Origin: Leguminivora glycinivorella
Taxonomy: Eukaryota; Arthropoda; Insecta; Lepidoptera; Tortricidae
DNA length: 64,000 nt
Direction: 5' to 3'
Assembly (NCBI RefSeq): GCF_023078275.1
Contig: NC_062979.1
Location: 18,829,848-18,893,847, forward strand
Of this stretch, positions 11,901-24,800 are shown piece after piece (positions within the stretch are counted from its first letter, which is position 1; each line of letters opens with the position of its first letter). A program made the position numbers and the translations under genes. The notes below the pieces were generated by a model. That model was not told the DNA's origin. It did no database searches and was given only the letters and a program-made list of their open reading frames with translations.

Positions 11901-13400
11901 TAGAAATGAAACCTCTAGCCTATTAGCTAAGCTACAATACAATACTAAGCCTGATGTGATACCGAATTTGTAGTAGCCAGAAAATGTACTTGAAGGAAAT
12001 GAAATTGAAACGATTCCAAATCCCCATTCAAAAATTATTATCTCCAAGTCAAACGGCAAAAATGAATTTTTTCAGGCATGTGACATATAGCCTATTAGCC
12101 AAGCTACACGACACTACTAAGCCTTACGTGATACCAAATTTGTAGTAGCCAGAAAATGTACTTGAAGGAAATGGAATAGAAACTATTCCAAATCCCCATT
12201 CAAAAATTACTACCTCCAAGTTAAACGGCAAAAGTGAAAATTTTTAGGCATGAAACATATAGCATATTAGCCAAACTATATGATACTACTAAGTCTGATG
12301 TGATACCCAATTTGTAGTAGCCAGAAAATGTGCATGAAGGAAATGGAATTGAAACAATTCCAAATCCCCATTCAAAAATTATTTTCTCCAAGTTAAACGG
12401 CAAAAATGAACTTTTACAGGCATGTAACATATAGCCTATGAGCCAAGCTACACGACACTACTAAGCCTTACGTGATACCGAATTTGTAGTAGCCAGAAAA
12501 TGTACTTGAAGGAAATGGAATTGAAACTATTCCAAATCCCCATTCAAAAATCATTATCTCCAAGTCAAACGGCAAAAATGAACTTTTTCAGGCATGTGAC
12601 ATATAGCCTATTAGCCAAGCTACACGACACTACTAAGCCTTACGTGATACCGAATTTGTAGTAGCCAGAAAATGTACATGAAGGAAATGGAATTGAAACA
12701 ATTCCTAATCCCCATTCAAAAATTATTATCTCCAATTCAAACGGCAAAAATGAACTTTTTCAGGCATTAGTCATATAGCCTATTAGCTAAGCTACACGAC
12801 ACTACTAAACCTGACGTGATACTGATTTTGTAGTAGTCAGAAAATGTACATGAAAGAAAATGGAATTGAAACTATTCCAAATCCCCATTTGGAATGAATT
12901 CGGCTGCTAAGTGATTGCGTTCAAAGTAAACAAGGTACAGCTGTACTAAAAACAGATTTAAATAGCCAGTTAGAAGCTTAATAAAACTTATAGTATTAAG
13001 TTGTGATAACGAATTTGTAGTAGCCACAAAATGTACATGAAAAACATGGAATTGAAACCATTCCAAATCGCCATTCAAAAATTATTATCTCCAAGATAAA
13101 CGGCAAAAGTGAACTTTTTTAGGCATGAAACATATAGCCTATTAGCCACGCTATACGACGCTGCTAAGTCTATTGTGATACCGAATTTGTAGTAGCCAGA
13201 AAATGTACATGAAATAAATGAAATTGAAACGATTCCAAATCCCCATTCAAAAATGATTATCTCCAAGTTAAACGGAAAAACTGAACTTTTTCAGGCATGA
13301 AACATATAGCTTATTAGCCAAGCTATACGACACTACTAAGCCCGTTGTGATACCGAATTTGTAGTAGCCATAAAATGTACATGAAGGAAATGGAATTGAA
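8930..13400 (-). repeat. Higher-order repeat, left copy 1 (offset 7,787 bp)
   Basis: A run of ordered variant monomers that reappears 7,786-7,787 bp downstream at every landmark checked: 8935 to 16721, 9455 to 17241, 10142 to 17929, 10658 to 18445, 11309 to 19096, 11705 to 19492 and 12221 to 20008. The offset equals 45 monomers of 172 bp plus the extra bases of three chimeric monomers and one 4-bp insertion. Block boundaries are approximate. Confidence 0.75.
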
Positions 13401-16400
13401 GCTATTCCAAATCCCCATTCAAAAATTACTACCTCCAAGTTAAACGACAAAAGTGAACTATTTTAGGAATGAAACCTCTAGCCTATTAGCTAACCTACAA
13501 TACAATACTAAGCCTGATGTGATACCGAATTTGTAGTAGCCAGAAAATGTACTTGAAGGAAATGAAATTGAAACGATTCCAAATCCCCATTCAAAAATTA
13601 TTATCTCCAAGTCAAACGGCAAAAATGAATTTTTTCAGGCATGTGACATATAGCCTATTAGCCAAGCTACACGACACTACTAAGCCTTACGTGATACCAA
13701 ATTTGTAGTAGCCAGAAAATGTACTTGAAGGAAATGGAATTGAAACTATTCCAAATCCCCATTCAAAAATTACTACCTCCAAGTTAAACGGAGCAAAAGT
13801 GAACATTTTTAGGCATGAAACATATAGCATATTAGCCAAGCTATATGACACTACTAAGTCTGATGTGATACCGAATTTGTAGTAGACAGAAAATGTACAT
13901 GAAGAAATGGAATTCAAACAATTCTTAATCCCCATTCAGAAATTATTATCTCGAAGTTAAATGGCAAAAATGAACTTTTTCAGCGATGTAACATATAGCC
14001 TATTAGCTAAGCTACACGACAATACTAAGCCTTACGTGATACCGAATTTGTAGTAGCCAGAAAATGTACTTGAAGGAAATGGAATTGAAGCTATTCCAAA
14101 TCCCCATTCAAAAATTATTATCTCCAAGTCAAACGGCAAAAATGAACTTTTTCAGGCATGTGACATATAGCCTACTAGCCAAGCTACACGACACTACTAA
14201 GCCTTACGTGATACCTAATTTGTAGTAGCCAGAAAATGTACTTGAAGGAAATGGAATTGAAACTATTCCAAATCCCCATTCAAAAATTACTACCTCCAAG
14301 TTAAACGGCAAAAGTGAACATTTTTAGGCATGAAACATATAGCATATTAGCCAAGCTATATGACACTACTAAGTCTGATGTGATACCGAATTTGTAGTAG
14401 CCAGAAAATGTACATGAAGTAAATGAAATTGAAACGATTCCAAATCCCCATTCAAAAATGATTATCTCCAAGTTAAACGGAAAAACTGAACTTTTTCAGG
14501 CATGAAACATATAGCTTATTAGCCAAGCTATACGACACTACTAAGCCCGTTGTGATACCGAATTTGTAGTAGCCATAAAATGTACATGAAGGAAATGGAA
14601 TTGAAGCTATTCCAAATCCCCATTCAAAAATTACTACCTCCAAGTTAAACGACAAAAGTGAACTATTTTAGGAATGAAACCTCTAGCCTATTAGCTAACC
14701 TACAATACAATACTAAGCCTGATGTGATACCGAATTTGTAGTAGCCAGAAAATGTACTTGAAGGAAATGAAATTGAAACGATTCCAAATCCCCATTCAAA
14801 AATTATTATCTCCAAGTCAAACGGCAAAAATGAATTTTTCAGGCATGTGACATATAGCCTATTAGCCAAGCTACACGACACTACTAAGCCTTACGTGATA
14901 CCAAATTTGTAGTAGCCAGAAAATGTACTTGAAGGAAATGGAATTGAAACTATTCCAAATCCCCATTCAAAAATTACTACCTCCAAGTTAAACGGCAAAA
15001 GTGAACATTTTTAGGCATGAAACATATAGCATATTAGCCAAGCTATATGACACTACTAAGTCTGATGTGATACCGAATTTGTAGTAGACAGAAAATGTAC
15101 ATGAAGAAATGGAATTGAAACAATTCTTAATCCCCATTCAGAAATTATTATCTCGAAGTTAAATGGCAAAAATGAACTTTTTCAGCGATGTAACATATAG
15201 CCTATTAGCTAAGCTACACGACAATACTAAGCCTTACGTGATACCGAATTTGTAGTAGCCAGAAAATGTACTTGAAGGAAATGGAATTGAAGCTATTCCA
15301 AATCCCCATTCAAAAATTATTATCTCCAAGTCAAACGGCAAAAATGAACTTTTTCAGGCATGTGACATATAGCCTACTAGCCAAGCTACACGACACTACT
15401 AAGCCTTACGTGATACCTAATTTGTAGTAGCCAGAAAATGTACTTGAAGGAAATGGAATTGAAACTATTCCAAATCCCCATTCAAAAATTACTACCTCCA
15501 AGTTAAACGGCAAAAGTGAACATTTTTAGGCATGAAACATATAGCATATTAGCCAAGCTATATGACACTACTAAGTCTGATGTGATACCCAATTTGTAGT
15601 AGCCAGAAAATGTGCATGAAGGAAATGGAATTGAAACAATTCCAAATCCCCATTCAAAAATTATTTTCTCCAAGTTAAACGGCAAAAATGAACTTTTTCA
15701 GGCATGTAACATATAGCCTATGAGCCAAGTTACACGACACCACTAAGCCTTACGTGATACCGAATTTGTAGTAGCCAGAAAATGTACTTAAAGGAAATGG
15801 AATTGAAACTATTCCAAATCCCCATTCAAAAATCATTATCTCCAAGTCAAACGGCAAAAATGAACTTTTTCAGGCATGTGACATATAGCCTATTAGCCAT
15901 GCGACACGACACTATAAAGCCTTACGTGATACCGAATTTGTAGTAGCCAGAAAATATACATGAAGGAAATGGAATTGAAACAATTCCTAATCCCCATTCA
16001 AAAATTCTTATCGCCAGGTCACACGGCAAAAATGAACTTTTTCAGGCATGTAACATATAGCCTATTAGCCAAGCTACACGACACTACTAAACCTGACGTG
16101 ATACTGAATTTGTAGTAGCCAGAAAATGTACATGAAGGAAATGGAATTGAAACTATTCCAAATCCCCATTTGGAATGAATTCGGCTGCTAAGTGATTGCG
16201 TTCAAAGTAAACAAGGTACAGCTGTACTAAAAACAGATTTAAATAGCCAGTTAGAAGCTTAATAAAACTTATAGTATAAAGTTGTGATAACGAATTTGTA
16301 GTAGCCACAAAATGTACATGAAAAACATGGAATTGAAACCATTCCAAATCGACATTCAAAAATTATTATCTCCAAGTTAAACGGCAAAAGTGAACTATTT

Positions 16401-19400
16401 TAGGAATGAAACCTCTTGCATATTAGCTAAGCTACAATACAATACTAAGCCTGATGTGATACCGAATTTGTAGTAGCCAGAAAATGTACTTGAAGGAAAT
16501 GAAATTGAAACGATTCCAAATCCCCATTCAAAAATTATTATCTCCAAGTCAAACGGCAAAATTGAATTTTTTCAGGCATGTGACATATAGCCTATTAGCC
16601 AAGCTACACGACACTACTAAGCCTTACGTGATACCGAATTTGTAGTAGCCAGAATATGTACTTGAAGGAAATGGAATTGAAACTATTCCAAATCCCCATT
16701 CAAAAATTATTATCTCTACGTTAAACGGCAAAAGTGAACTTTTTTAGGAATGAAACCTCTAGCCTATTAGCTAAGCTACAATACAATACTAAGCCTGATG
16801 TGATACCTAATTTGTAGTAGCCAGAAAATGTACTTAAATGAAATGGAATTAAATCTATTCCAAATCCCCATTCAAAAATTATTATCTCCAAGTCAAACGG
16901 CAAAAATGAATATTTTCAGGCATGCGACATATAGCCTGTTAGCCAAGATACACGACACTTCTAAGCCTTACGTGATACCGAATTTGTAGTAGCCAGAAAA
17001 TGTACATGAAGGAAATGGAATTGACTCTATTCCAAATCCCCATTCAAAAATTATTATCTCCAAGTTAAACGGCAAAACTGAACTTTTTCAGGCATGTGAC
17101 ATATAGCCTATTAGCCAAGCTACACGACACTACTAAGCCTTACGTGATACCGAATTTGTAGTAGCCAGAAAATATACATGAAGGAAATGGAATTGAAACT
17201 ATTCCAAATCCCCATTCAAAAATTACTACCTCCAAGTTATTTAAACGGCAAAAGTGAACTTTTTTAGGCATGACACCTCTAGCCTATTAGCTAAGCTACA
17301 ATACAATACTAAGCCTGATGTGATACCGAATTTGTAGTAGCCAGAAAATGTACATGAAGGAAATGTAATTGACTCTATTCCAAATCCCCATTCAAAAATT
17401 ATTATCTCCAAGTTAAACGGCAAAAATGAACATTTTCAGGAATGAAACATATAGCGTATTAGCTAAGCTACACGACAATACTAAGCCTTACGTGATACCG
17501 AATTTGTAGTAGCCAGAATATGTACTTGAAGGAAATGTAATTGAAACTATTCCAAATCCCCATTAAAAAATTATTATCTCTAAGTTAAACGGCAAAAGTC
17601 AACGTTTTTAGGCAAGTAATATATAGCTTATTAGCCAAGCTACATGATACTATTAAGCCTTACTTGATACCGAATTTGTAGTAGCCAGAAAATGTACTTA
17701 AAGGAAATGGAATTGAAGCTATTCCAAATCCCCATTCAAAAATTATTATCTCCAAGTAAAACGGCAAAAATGAACTTTTTCAGGCATGTGAAATATAGCC
17801 TACTAGCCAAGCTACACGACACTACTAAGCCTTACGTGATACCAAATTTGTAGTATCCAGAAAATGTACTTGAAGGAAATGGAATTGAAACTATTCCAAA
17901 TCCCCATTCAAAAATTACTACCTCCAAGTTAAACGGCAAAAGTGAACATTTTTAGGCATGAAACATATAGCATATTAGCCAAGCTATATGACACTACTAA
18001 GTCTGATGTGATACCGAATTTGTAGTAGACAGAAAATGTACATGAAGGAAATGGAATTGAAACAATTCTTAATCCCCATTCAGAAATTATTATCTCGAAG
18101 TTAAACGGCAAAAATGAACTTTTTCAGCGATGTGACATATAGCCTATTAGCCAAGCTACACGACACTACTAAGCCTTACGTGATACCGAATTTGTAGTAG
18201 CCAGAAAATGTACTTGAAGGAAATGGAATTGAAGCTATTCCAAATCCCCATTCAAAAATCATTATCTCCAAGTCAAACGGCAAAAATGAACTTTTTCAGG
18301 CATGTGACATATAGCCTACTAGCCAAGCTACACGACACGACTAAGCCTTACGTGATACCTAATTTGTAGTAGCCAGAAAATGTACTTGAAGGAAATGGAA
18401 TTGAAACTATTCCAAATCCCCATTCAAAAATTACTACCTCCAAGTTAAACGGCAAAAGTGAACATTTTTAGGCATGAAACATATAGCATATTAGCCAAGC
18501 TATATGACACTACTAAGTCTGATGTGATACCCAATTTGTAGTAGCCAGAAAATGTGCATGAAGGAAATGGAATTGAAACAATTCCAAATCCCCATTCAAA
18601 AATTATTTTCTCCAAGTTAAACGGCAAAAATGAACTTTTACAGGCATGTACCATATAGCCTATGAGCCAAGCTACACGACACTACTAAGCCTTACGTGAT
18701 ACCCAATTCGTAGTAGCCAGAAAATGTACTTGAAGGAAATGGAATTGAAACTATTCCAAATCCCCATTCAAAAATCATTATCTCCAAGTCAGACGGCAAA
18801 AATGAACTTCTTCAGGCATGTGACATATAGCCTATTAGCCAAGCTACACGACACTACTAAGCCTTACGTGATACCGAATTTGTAGTAGCCAGAAAATGTA
18901 CATGAAGGAAATGGAATTGAAACAATTCCTAATCCCCATTCAAAAATTATTATCTCCAATTCAAACGGCAAAAATGAACTTTTTCAGGCATTAGTCATAT
19001 AGCCCATTAGCTAAGCTACACGACACTACTAAACCTGACGTGATACTGAATTTGTAGTAGCCAGAAAATGTACATGAAAGAAAATGGAATTGAAACTATT
19101 CCAAATCCCCATTTGGAATGAATTCGGCTGCTAAGTGATTGCGTTCAAAGTAAACAAGGTACAGCTGTACTAAAAACAGATTTAAATAGCCAGTTAGAAG
19201 CTTAATAAAACTTATAGTATTAAGTTGTGATAACGAATTTGTAGTAGCCACAAAATGTACATGAAAAACATGGAATTGAAACCATTCCAAATCGCCATTC
19301 AAAAATTATTATCTCCAAGATAAACGGCAAAAGTGAACTTTTTTAGGCATGAAGCATATAGCCTATTAGCCAAGCTATACGACACTGCTAAGTTTATTGT

Positions 19401-20584
19401 GATACCGAATTTGTTGTAGCCAGAAAATGTACATGAAGTAAATGAAATTGAAACGATTCCAAATCCCTATTCAAAAATTATTATCTCCAAGTTAAACGGA
19501 AAAACTGAACTTTTTCAGGCATGAAACATATAGCTTATTAGCCAAGCTATACGACACTACTAAGCCCGTTGTGATACCGAATTTGTAGTAGCCATAAAAT
19601 GTACATGAAGGAAATGGAATTGAAGCTATTCCAAATCCCCATTCAAAAATTACTACCTCCAAGTTAAACGGCAAAAGTGAACTATTTTAGGAACGAAACC
19701 TCTAGCCTATTAGCTAAGCTACAATACAATACTAAGCCTGATGTGATACCGAATTTGTAGTAGCCAGAAAATGTACTTGAAGGAAATGAAATTGAAACGA
19801 TTCCAAATCCCCATTCAAAAATTATTATCTCCAAGTCAAACGGCAAAAATGAATTTTTTCAGGCATGTGACATATAGCCTATTAGCCAAGCTACACGACA
19901 CTACTAAGCCTTACGTGATACCAAATTTGTAGTAGCCAGAAAATGTACTTGAAGGAAATGGAATAGAAACTATTCCAAATCCCCATTCAAAAATTACTAC
20001 CTCCAAGTTAAACGGCAAAAGTGAACATTTTTAGGCATGAAACATATAGCATATTAGCCAAGCTATATGATACTACTAAGTCTGATGTGATACCCAATTT
20101 GTAGTAGCCAGAAAATGTGCATGAAGGAAATGGAATTGAAACAATTCCAAATCCCCATTCAAAAATTATTTTCTCCAAGTTAAACGGCAAAAATGAACTT
20201 TTACAGGCATGTAACATATAGCCTATGAGCGAAGCTACACGACACTACTAAGCCTTACGTGATACCGAATTTGTACTAGCCAGAAAATGTACTTGAAGGA
20301 AATGGAATTGAAACTATTCCAAATCCCCATTCAAAAATCATTATCTCCAAGTCAAACGGCAAAAATGAACTTTTTCAGGCATGTGACATATAGCCTATTA
20401 GCCAAGCTACACGACACTACTAAGCCTTACGTGATACCGAATTTGTAGTAGCCAGAAAATGTACATGAAGGAAATGGAATTGAAACAATTCCTAATCCCC
20501 ATTCAAAAAGTATTATCTCCAATTCAAACGGCAAAAATGAACTTTTTCAGGCATTAGTCGTATAGCCTATTAGCTAAGCTACAC

Positions 20585-20597
20585 GACACTACTAAAC
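20585..20597. repeat. Target-site duplication, left copy (R1-clade LINE)
   Basis: GACACTACTAAAC, 13 bp, directly abutting the poly-T (element 3' end). It is identical to 21851-21863. Confidence 0.93.
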
Positions 20598-20621
20598 TTT
20601 TTTTTTTTTTTTTTTTTTTTT

Positions 20622-20885
20622 CACGGAGTGGGAATGCTGTTGCGCACGCTGTGTGGGACTCGCCGTTGCTTTCCCTTCTCCTGACGAGAAGGGGAGAAAC
20701 GGCCCTACCCACTAAACCCACTCCGGCATTTCACCCTCTTTTCCGTTGTGAGAGCGCACTGGGTTCGGAACGTTTCACTTCACCACTGCGCTCTCCGGTA
20801 GCCCTGACCAGGGCACCCGCATCGTAAAGGAGGATCGGAAACGCTTGATCCCCCTTCCCGGCATCACATATGGGGCATGGCCCCT
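20622..20885 (-). other. 3' UTR of R1-clade LINE
   Basis: 264 bp between the ORF stop codon and the poly(A) tail. It is GC-rich, without any visible ORF or internal repeat of note. Confidence 0.7.
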
Positions 20886-21848
20886 CTAGGGCTCGAGGCG
20901 AGCGTACGCTCTCCGCCTTCGACCCTGCCGCTTTCGTCGTAGCGGAGGAGCGTCAACAGCTGCCTCTCGCTCTCTCTCTGCTTCCTCCTTCCGCGACATG
21001 ACTGCTTCGCAGAAGGAGGCCACCGCCTTCCATTTTCTCTCGCTACCCAGCATAGTCTCTACTACGCCGCGTAGCGAGAGGTCCGCCGCTCCCGTCTCTG
21101 CCCTGAGGGTAGCTCTTTCCACGGCCCAACGAGTGCACTCTTCCAGAGTGTGTTGGGCCGTGTCGTCCGCTACACCGCACTCGTGGCACTGAGGCCGCGG
21201 TTCTCTCTGTATTTTATGCAGATAGTGTCCGAAACACCCGTGTCCGGACACTATCTGCGTGACCCGATAAGTCAGGGCGCCCTTCCTCCGATCAACCCAC
21301 CTGTCCATTACTGGGAGAATAGCCTCTATAGTTCGGGTTCCATAGTGGCTATCCTCCAAGGTAACCCTCCACCTCTGACGCAGGCGCTCCGCGGCTGCTC
21401 TTGACGTTCTTTCGGCCTCCTCCGCGTCCGGGAGCTCGTCACGCCCTCTGGCTTCTGCCCTCAGTCGGTATCTCTCCGCTAGTACCTCTGCCTCCAACTC
21501 CCAGGGTGGAGTGCTGGCGAGGAGGCATACCGCTGCGTAAGAGGTAGTACGGTAGGCCCTCACCATCCGCTGAGCTACGAACTTCTGGGGCCCCCGGAGC
21601 AATACCTTTGCGCGTCTTGTCAGGTGTCCAGACCAAATCGGTGCACCATAGAGCGCCATACTCCGGACGACTCCTGCGTATAACCGCCTACATGGAGCAT
21701 TCGGCCCCCCCAGATTAGGCAGTAGGCGACCCAAGGCCGAAGCAGCACCTACAAGACGGGGAGTCAGTCTAGCAAAATGCTCCTCGAAGGTCCACTTCCT
21801 ATCCAGGACAAGGCCCAGGTACTTAATGTGGGCTCTGACCTGGACAGA
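20886..21848 (-). CDS. R1-clade LINE ORF2, C-terminal fragment
   Basis: The last 320 codons of an R1-type reverse transcriptase, open right up to the 5' junction, so the start is lost by truncation and no genuine start codon exists. The visible N-terminal part (HIKYLGLVLDRKW) is the RT thumb region. It is followed by ALYGAPIW and a VRAYRTTSYAA segment typical of R1/TRAS/SART proteins, then a SGHGCFGHYLHKI motif. Next is a C-terminal zinc knuckle, CHECGVADDTAQHTLEEC, and a basic tail rich in Arg and Lys. No catalytic aspartates remain, so the fragment cannot be an active polymerase. There is no frameshift, consistent with a young insertion. Confidence 0.9.
   Translation of the reverse strand, partial: SVQVRAHIKYLGLVLDRKWTFEEHFARLTPRLVGAASALGRLLPNLGGPNAPCRRLYAGVVRSMALYGAPIWSGHLTRRAKVLLRGPQKFVAQRMVRAYRTTSYAAVCLLASTPPWELEAEVLAERYRLRAEARGRDELPDAEEAERTSRAAAERLRQRWRVTLEDSHYGTRTIEAILPVMDRWVDRRKGALTYRVTQIVSGHGCFGHYLHKIQREPRPQCHECGVADDTAQHTLEECTRWAVERATLRAETGAADLSLRGVVETMLGSERKWKAVASFCEAVMSRKEEAEREREAAVDAPPLRRKRQGRRRRAYARLEP
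21218..21258. other. 14-bp perfect inverted repeat inside R1-clade ORF
   Basis: Arms 21218-21231 and 21245-21258 (GCAGATAGTGTCCG and its complement) with a 13-nt loop. It lies in the codons for the conserved IVSGHGCFG segment. It could be chance or codon-level coincidence. Confidence 0.75.
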
Positions 21849-21850
21849 CT

Positions 21851-21863
21851 GACACTACTAAAC
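21851..21863. repeat. Target-site duplication, right copy (R1-clade LINE)
   Basis: GACACTACTAAAC, matching 20585-20597. The satellite reading resumes here without loss. Confidence 0.93.
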
Positions 21864-24800
21864 CTGACGTGATACTGAATTTGTAGTAGTCAGAAAATGT
21901 ACATGAAAGAAAATGGAATTGAAACTATTCCAAATCCCCATTTGGATGGAATTCGGCTGCTAAGTGATTGCGTTCAAAGTAAACAAGGTACAGCTGTACT
22001 AAAAACAGATTTAAATAGCCAGTTAGAAGCTTAATAAAACTTATAGTATTAAGTTGTGATAACGAATTTGTAGTAGCCACAAAATGTACATGAAAAACAT
22101 GGAATTGAAACCATTCCAAATCGCCATTCAAAAATTATTATCTCCAAGATAAACGGCAAAAGTGAACTTTTTTAGGCATGAAACATATAGCCTATTAGCC
22201 ACGCTATACGACGCTGCTAAGTCTATTGTGATACCGAATTTGTAGTAGCCAGAAAATGTACATGAAGTAAATGAAATTGAAACGATTCCAAATCCCCATT
22301 CAAAAATGATTATCTCCAAGTTAAACGGAAAAACTGAACTTTTTCAGGCATGAAACATATAGCTTATTAGCCAAGCTATACGACACTACTAAGCCCGTTG
22401 TGATACCGAATTTGTAGTAGCCATAAAATGTACATGAAGGAAATGGAATTGAAGCTATTCCAAATCCCCATTCAAAAATTACTACCTCCAAGTTAAACGA
22501 CAAAAGTGAACTATTTTAGGAATGAAACCTCTAGCCTATTAGCTAACCTACAATACAATACTAAGCCTGATGTGATACCGAATTTGTAGTAGCCAGAAAA
22601 TGTACTTGAAGGAAATGAAATTGAAACGATTCCAAATCCCCATTCAAAAATTATTATCTCCAAGTCAAACGGCAAAAATGAATTTTTCAGGCATGTGACA
22701 TATAGCCTATTAGCCAAGCTACACGACACTACTAAGCCTTACGTGATACCAAATTTGTAGTAGCCAGAAAATGTACTTGAAGGAAATGGAATTGAAACTA
22801 TTCCAAATCCCCATTCAAAAATTACTACCTCCAAGTTAAACGGCAAAAGTGAACATTTTTAGGCATGAAACATATAGCATATTAGCCAAGCTATATGACA
22901 CTACTAAGTCTGATGTGATACCCAATTTGTAGTAGCCAGAAAATGTGCATGAAGGAAATGGAATTGAAACAATTCCAAATCCCCATTCAAAAATTATTTT
23001 CTCCAAGTTAAACGGCAAAAATGAACTTTTTCAGGCATGTAACATATAGCCTATGAGCCAAGCTACACGACACTACTAAGCCTTACGTGATACCGAATTT
23101 GTAGTAGCCAGAAAATGTACTTAAAGGAAATGGAATTGAAACTATTCCAAATCCCCATTCAAAAATCATTATCTCCAAGTCAAACGGCAAAAATGAACTT
23201 TTTCAGGCATGTGACATATAGCCTATTAGCCAAGCGACACGACACTATTAAGCCTTACGTGATACCGAATTTGTAGTAGCCAGAAAATATACATGAAGGA
23301 AATGGAATTGAAACAATTCCTAATCCCCCTTCAAAAATTCTTATCGCCAGGTCACACGGCAAAAATAAACTTTTTCAGGCATGTGCCATATAGCCTATTA
23401 GCCAAGCTACACGACACTACTAAGCCTTACGTGATACCGAATTTGTAGTAGCCAGAAAATGTACATGAAGGAAATGGAATTGAAACAATTCCTAATCCCC
23501 ATTCAAAAATTATTATCTCCAATTCAAACGGCAAAAATGAACTTTTTCAGGCATTAGTCCTATAGCCCATTAGCTAAGCTACACGACACTACTAAACCTG
23601 ACGTGATACTGAATTTATAGTAGCCAGAAAATGTACATGAAAGAAAATGGAATTGAAACTATTCCAAATCCCCATTTGGAATGAATTCGGCTGCTAAGTG
23701 ATTGCGTTCAAAGTAAACAAGGTACAGCTGTACTAAAAACAGATTTAAATAGCCAGTTAGAAGCTTAATAAAACTTTTAGTATTAAGTTGTGATAACGAA
23801 TTTGTAGTAGCCACAAAATGTACATGAAAAACATGGAATTGAAACCATTCCAAATCGCCATTCAAAAATTATTATCTCCAAGATAAACGGCAAAAGTGAA
23901 CTTTTTTAGGCATGAAGCATATAGCCTATTAGCCAAGCTATACGACACTGCTAAGTTTATTGTGATACCGAATTTGTAGTAGCCAGAAAATGTACATGAA
24001 GTAAATGAAATTGAAACGATTCCAAATCCCCATTCAAAAATTATTATCTCCAAGTTAAACGGCAAAAGTGAACTATTTTAGGAATGAAACCTCTAGCCTA
24101 TTAGCTAAGCTACAATACAATACTAAGCCTGATGTGATACCGAATTTGTAGTAGCCAGAAAATGTACTTGAAGGAAATGAAATTGAAACGATTCCAAATC
24201 CCCATTCAAAAATTATTATCTCCAAGTCAAACGGCAAAAATGAATTTTTTCAGGCATGTGACATATAGCCTATTAGCCAAGCTACACGACACTACTAAGC
24301 CTTACGTGATACCAAATTTGTAGTAGCCAGAAAATGTACTTGAAGGAAATGGAATAGAAACTATTCCAAATCCCCATTCAAAAATTACTACCTCCAAGTT
24401 AAACGGCAAAAGTGAACATTTTTAGGCATGAAACATATAGCCTATGAGCCAAGCTACACGACACTACTAAGCCTTACGTGATACCGAATTTGTCGTAGCC
24501 AGAAAATGTACTTGAAGGAAATGGAATTGAAACTATTCCAAATCCCCATTCAAAAATTACTACCTCCAAGTTAAACGGCAAAAGTGAACATTTTTAGGCA
24601 TGAAACATATAGCCTATGAGCCAAGCTACACGACACTACTAAGCCTTACGTGATACCGAATTTGTAGTAGCCAGAAAATGTACATGAAGTAAATGAAATT
24701 GAAACGATTCCAAATCCCCATTCAAAAATTATTATCTCCAAGTTAAACGGCAAAAGTGAACTATTTTAGGAATGAAACCTCTAGCCTATTAGCTAAGCTA

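Larger units (their letters stand above)
4743..20597 (-). repeat. 172-bp satellite array, left segment 2
   Basis: About 92 monomers in the same orientation as segment 1. Variant monomers recur in ordered groups: matching variants are spaced 2,770 bp apart (5253/8023, 5649/8419, 6164/8935), 3,286 bp (8023/11309, 8419/11705), 1,563 bp (10658/12221, 11309/12872, 11705/13268) and 7,787 bp (8935/16721, 10142/17929, 12221/20008). The segment ends in the 13-bp target duplication of the R1-clade LINE. It contains no gene; the many 60-80-codon ORFs are monomers open in one frame. Confidence 0.95.
20598..21850 (-). mobile_element. R1-clade LINE, 5'-truncated, poly(A) tail, 13-bp TSD
   Basis: A 1,253-bp insertion on the minus strand. 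Plus-strand T run 20598-20621 (24 T) is the poly(A) tail. The satellite phrase GACACTACTAAAC is duplicated at 20585-20597 and 21851-21863, the hallmark of target-primed reverse transcription. The element is GC-rich compared with the AT-rich satellite. Only the RT thumb and the C-terminal domain remain; RT core, endonuclease and ORF1 are missing by 5' truncation. The intact empty site is visible near 12802-12814 in the sister higher-order copy. Confidence 0.93.
16720..22450 (-). repeat. Higher-order repeat, left copy 2, interrupted by R1-clade LINE
   Basis: Second copy of the ordered block seen at about 8.93-13.4 kb. Downstream of the R1-clade insertion the offset grows from 7,787 to 9,053 bp (12872 to 21925, 13075 to 22128, 13268 to 22321). 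The difference, 1,266 bp, is exactly the 1,253-bp LINE plus its 13-bp target duplication. Upstream of 16.7 kb the correspondence shifts by 344 bp, which is two monomers. Confidence 0.75.

Noticed and set aside
20598..20621. T24 run as a transcription terminator
   Set aside because: It is the poly(A) tail of the minus-strand R1-clade LINE, next to the target-site duplication.
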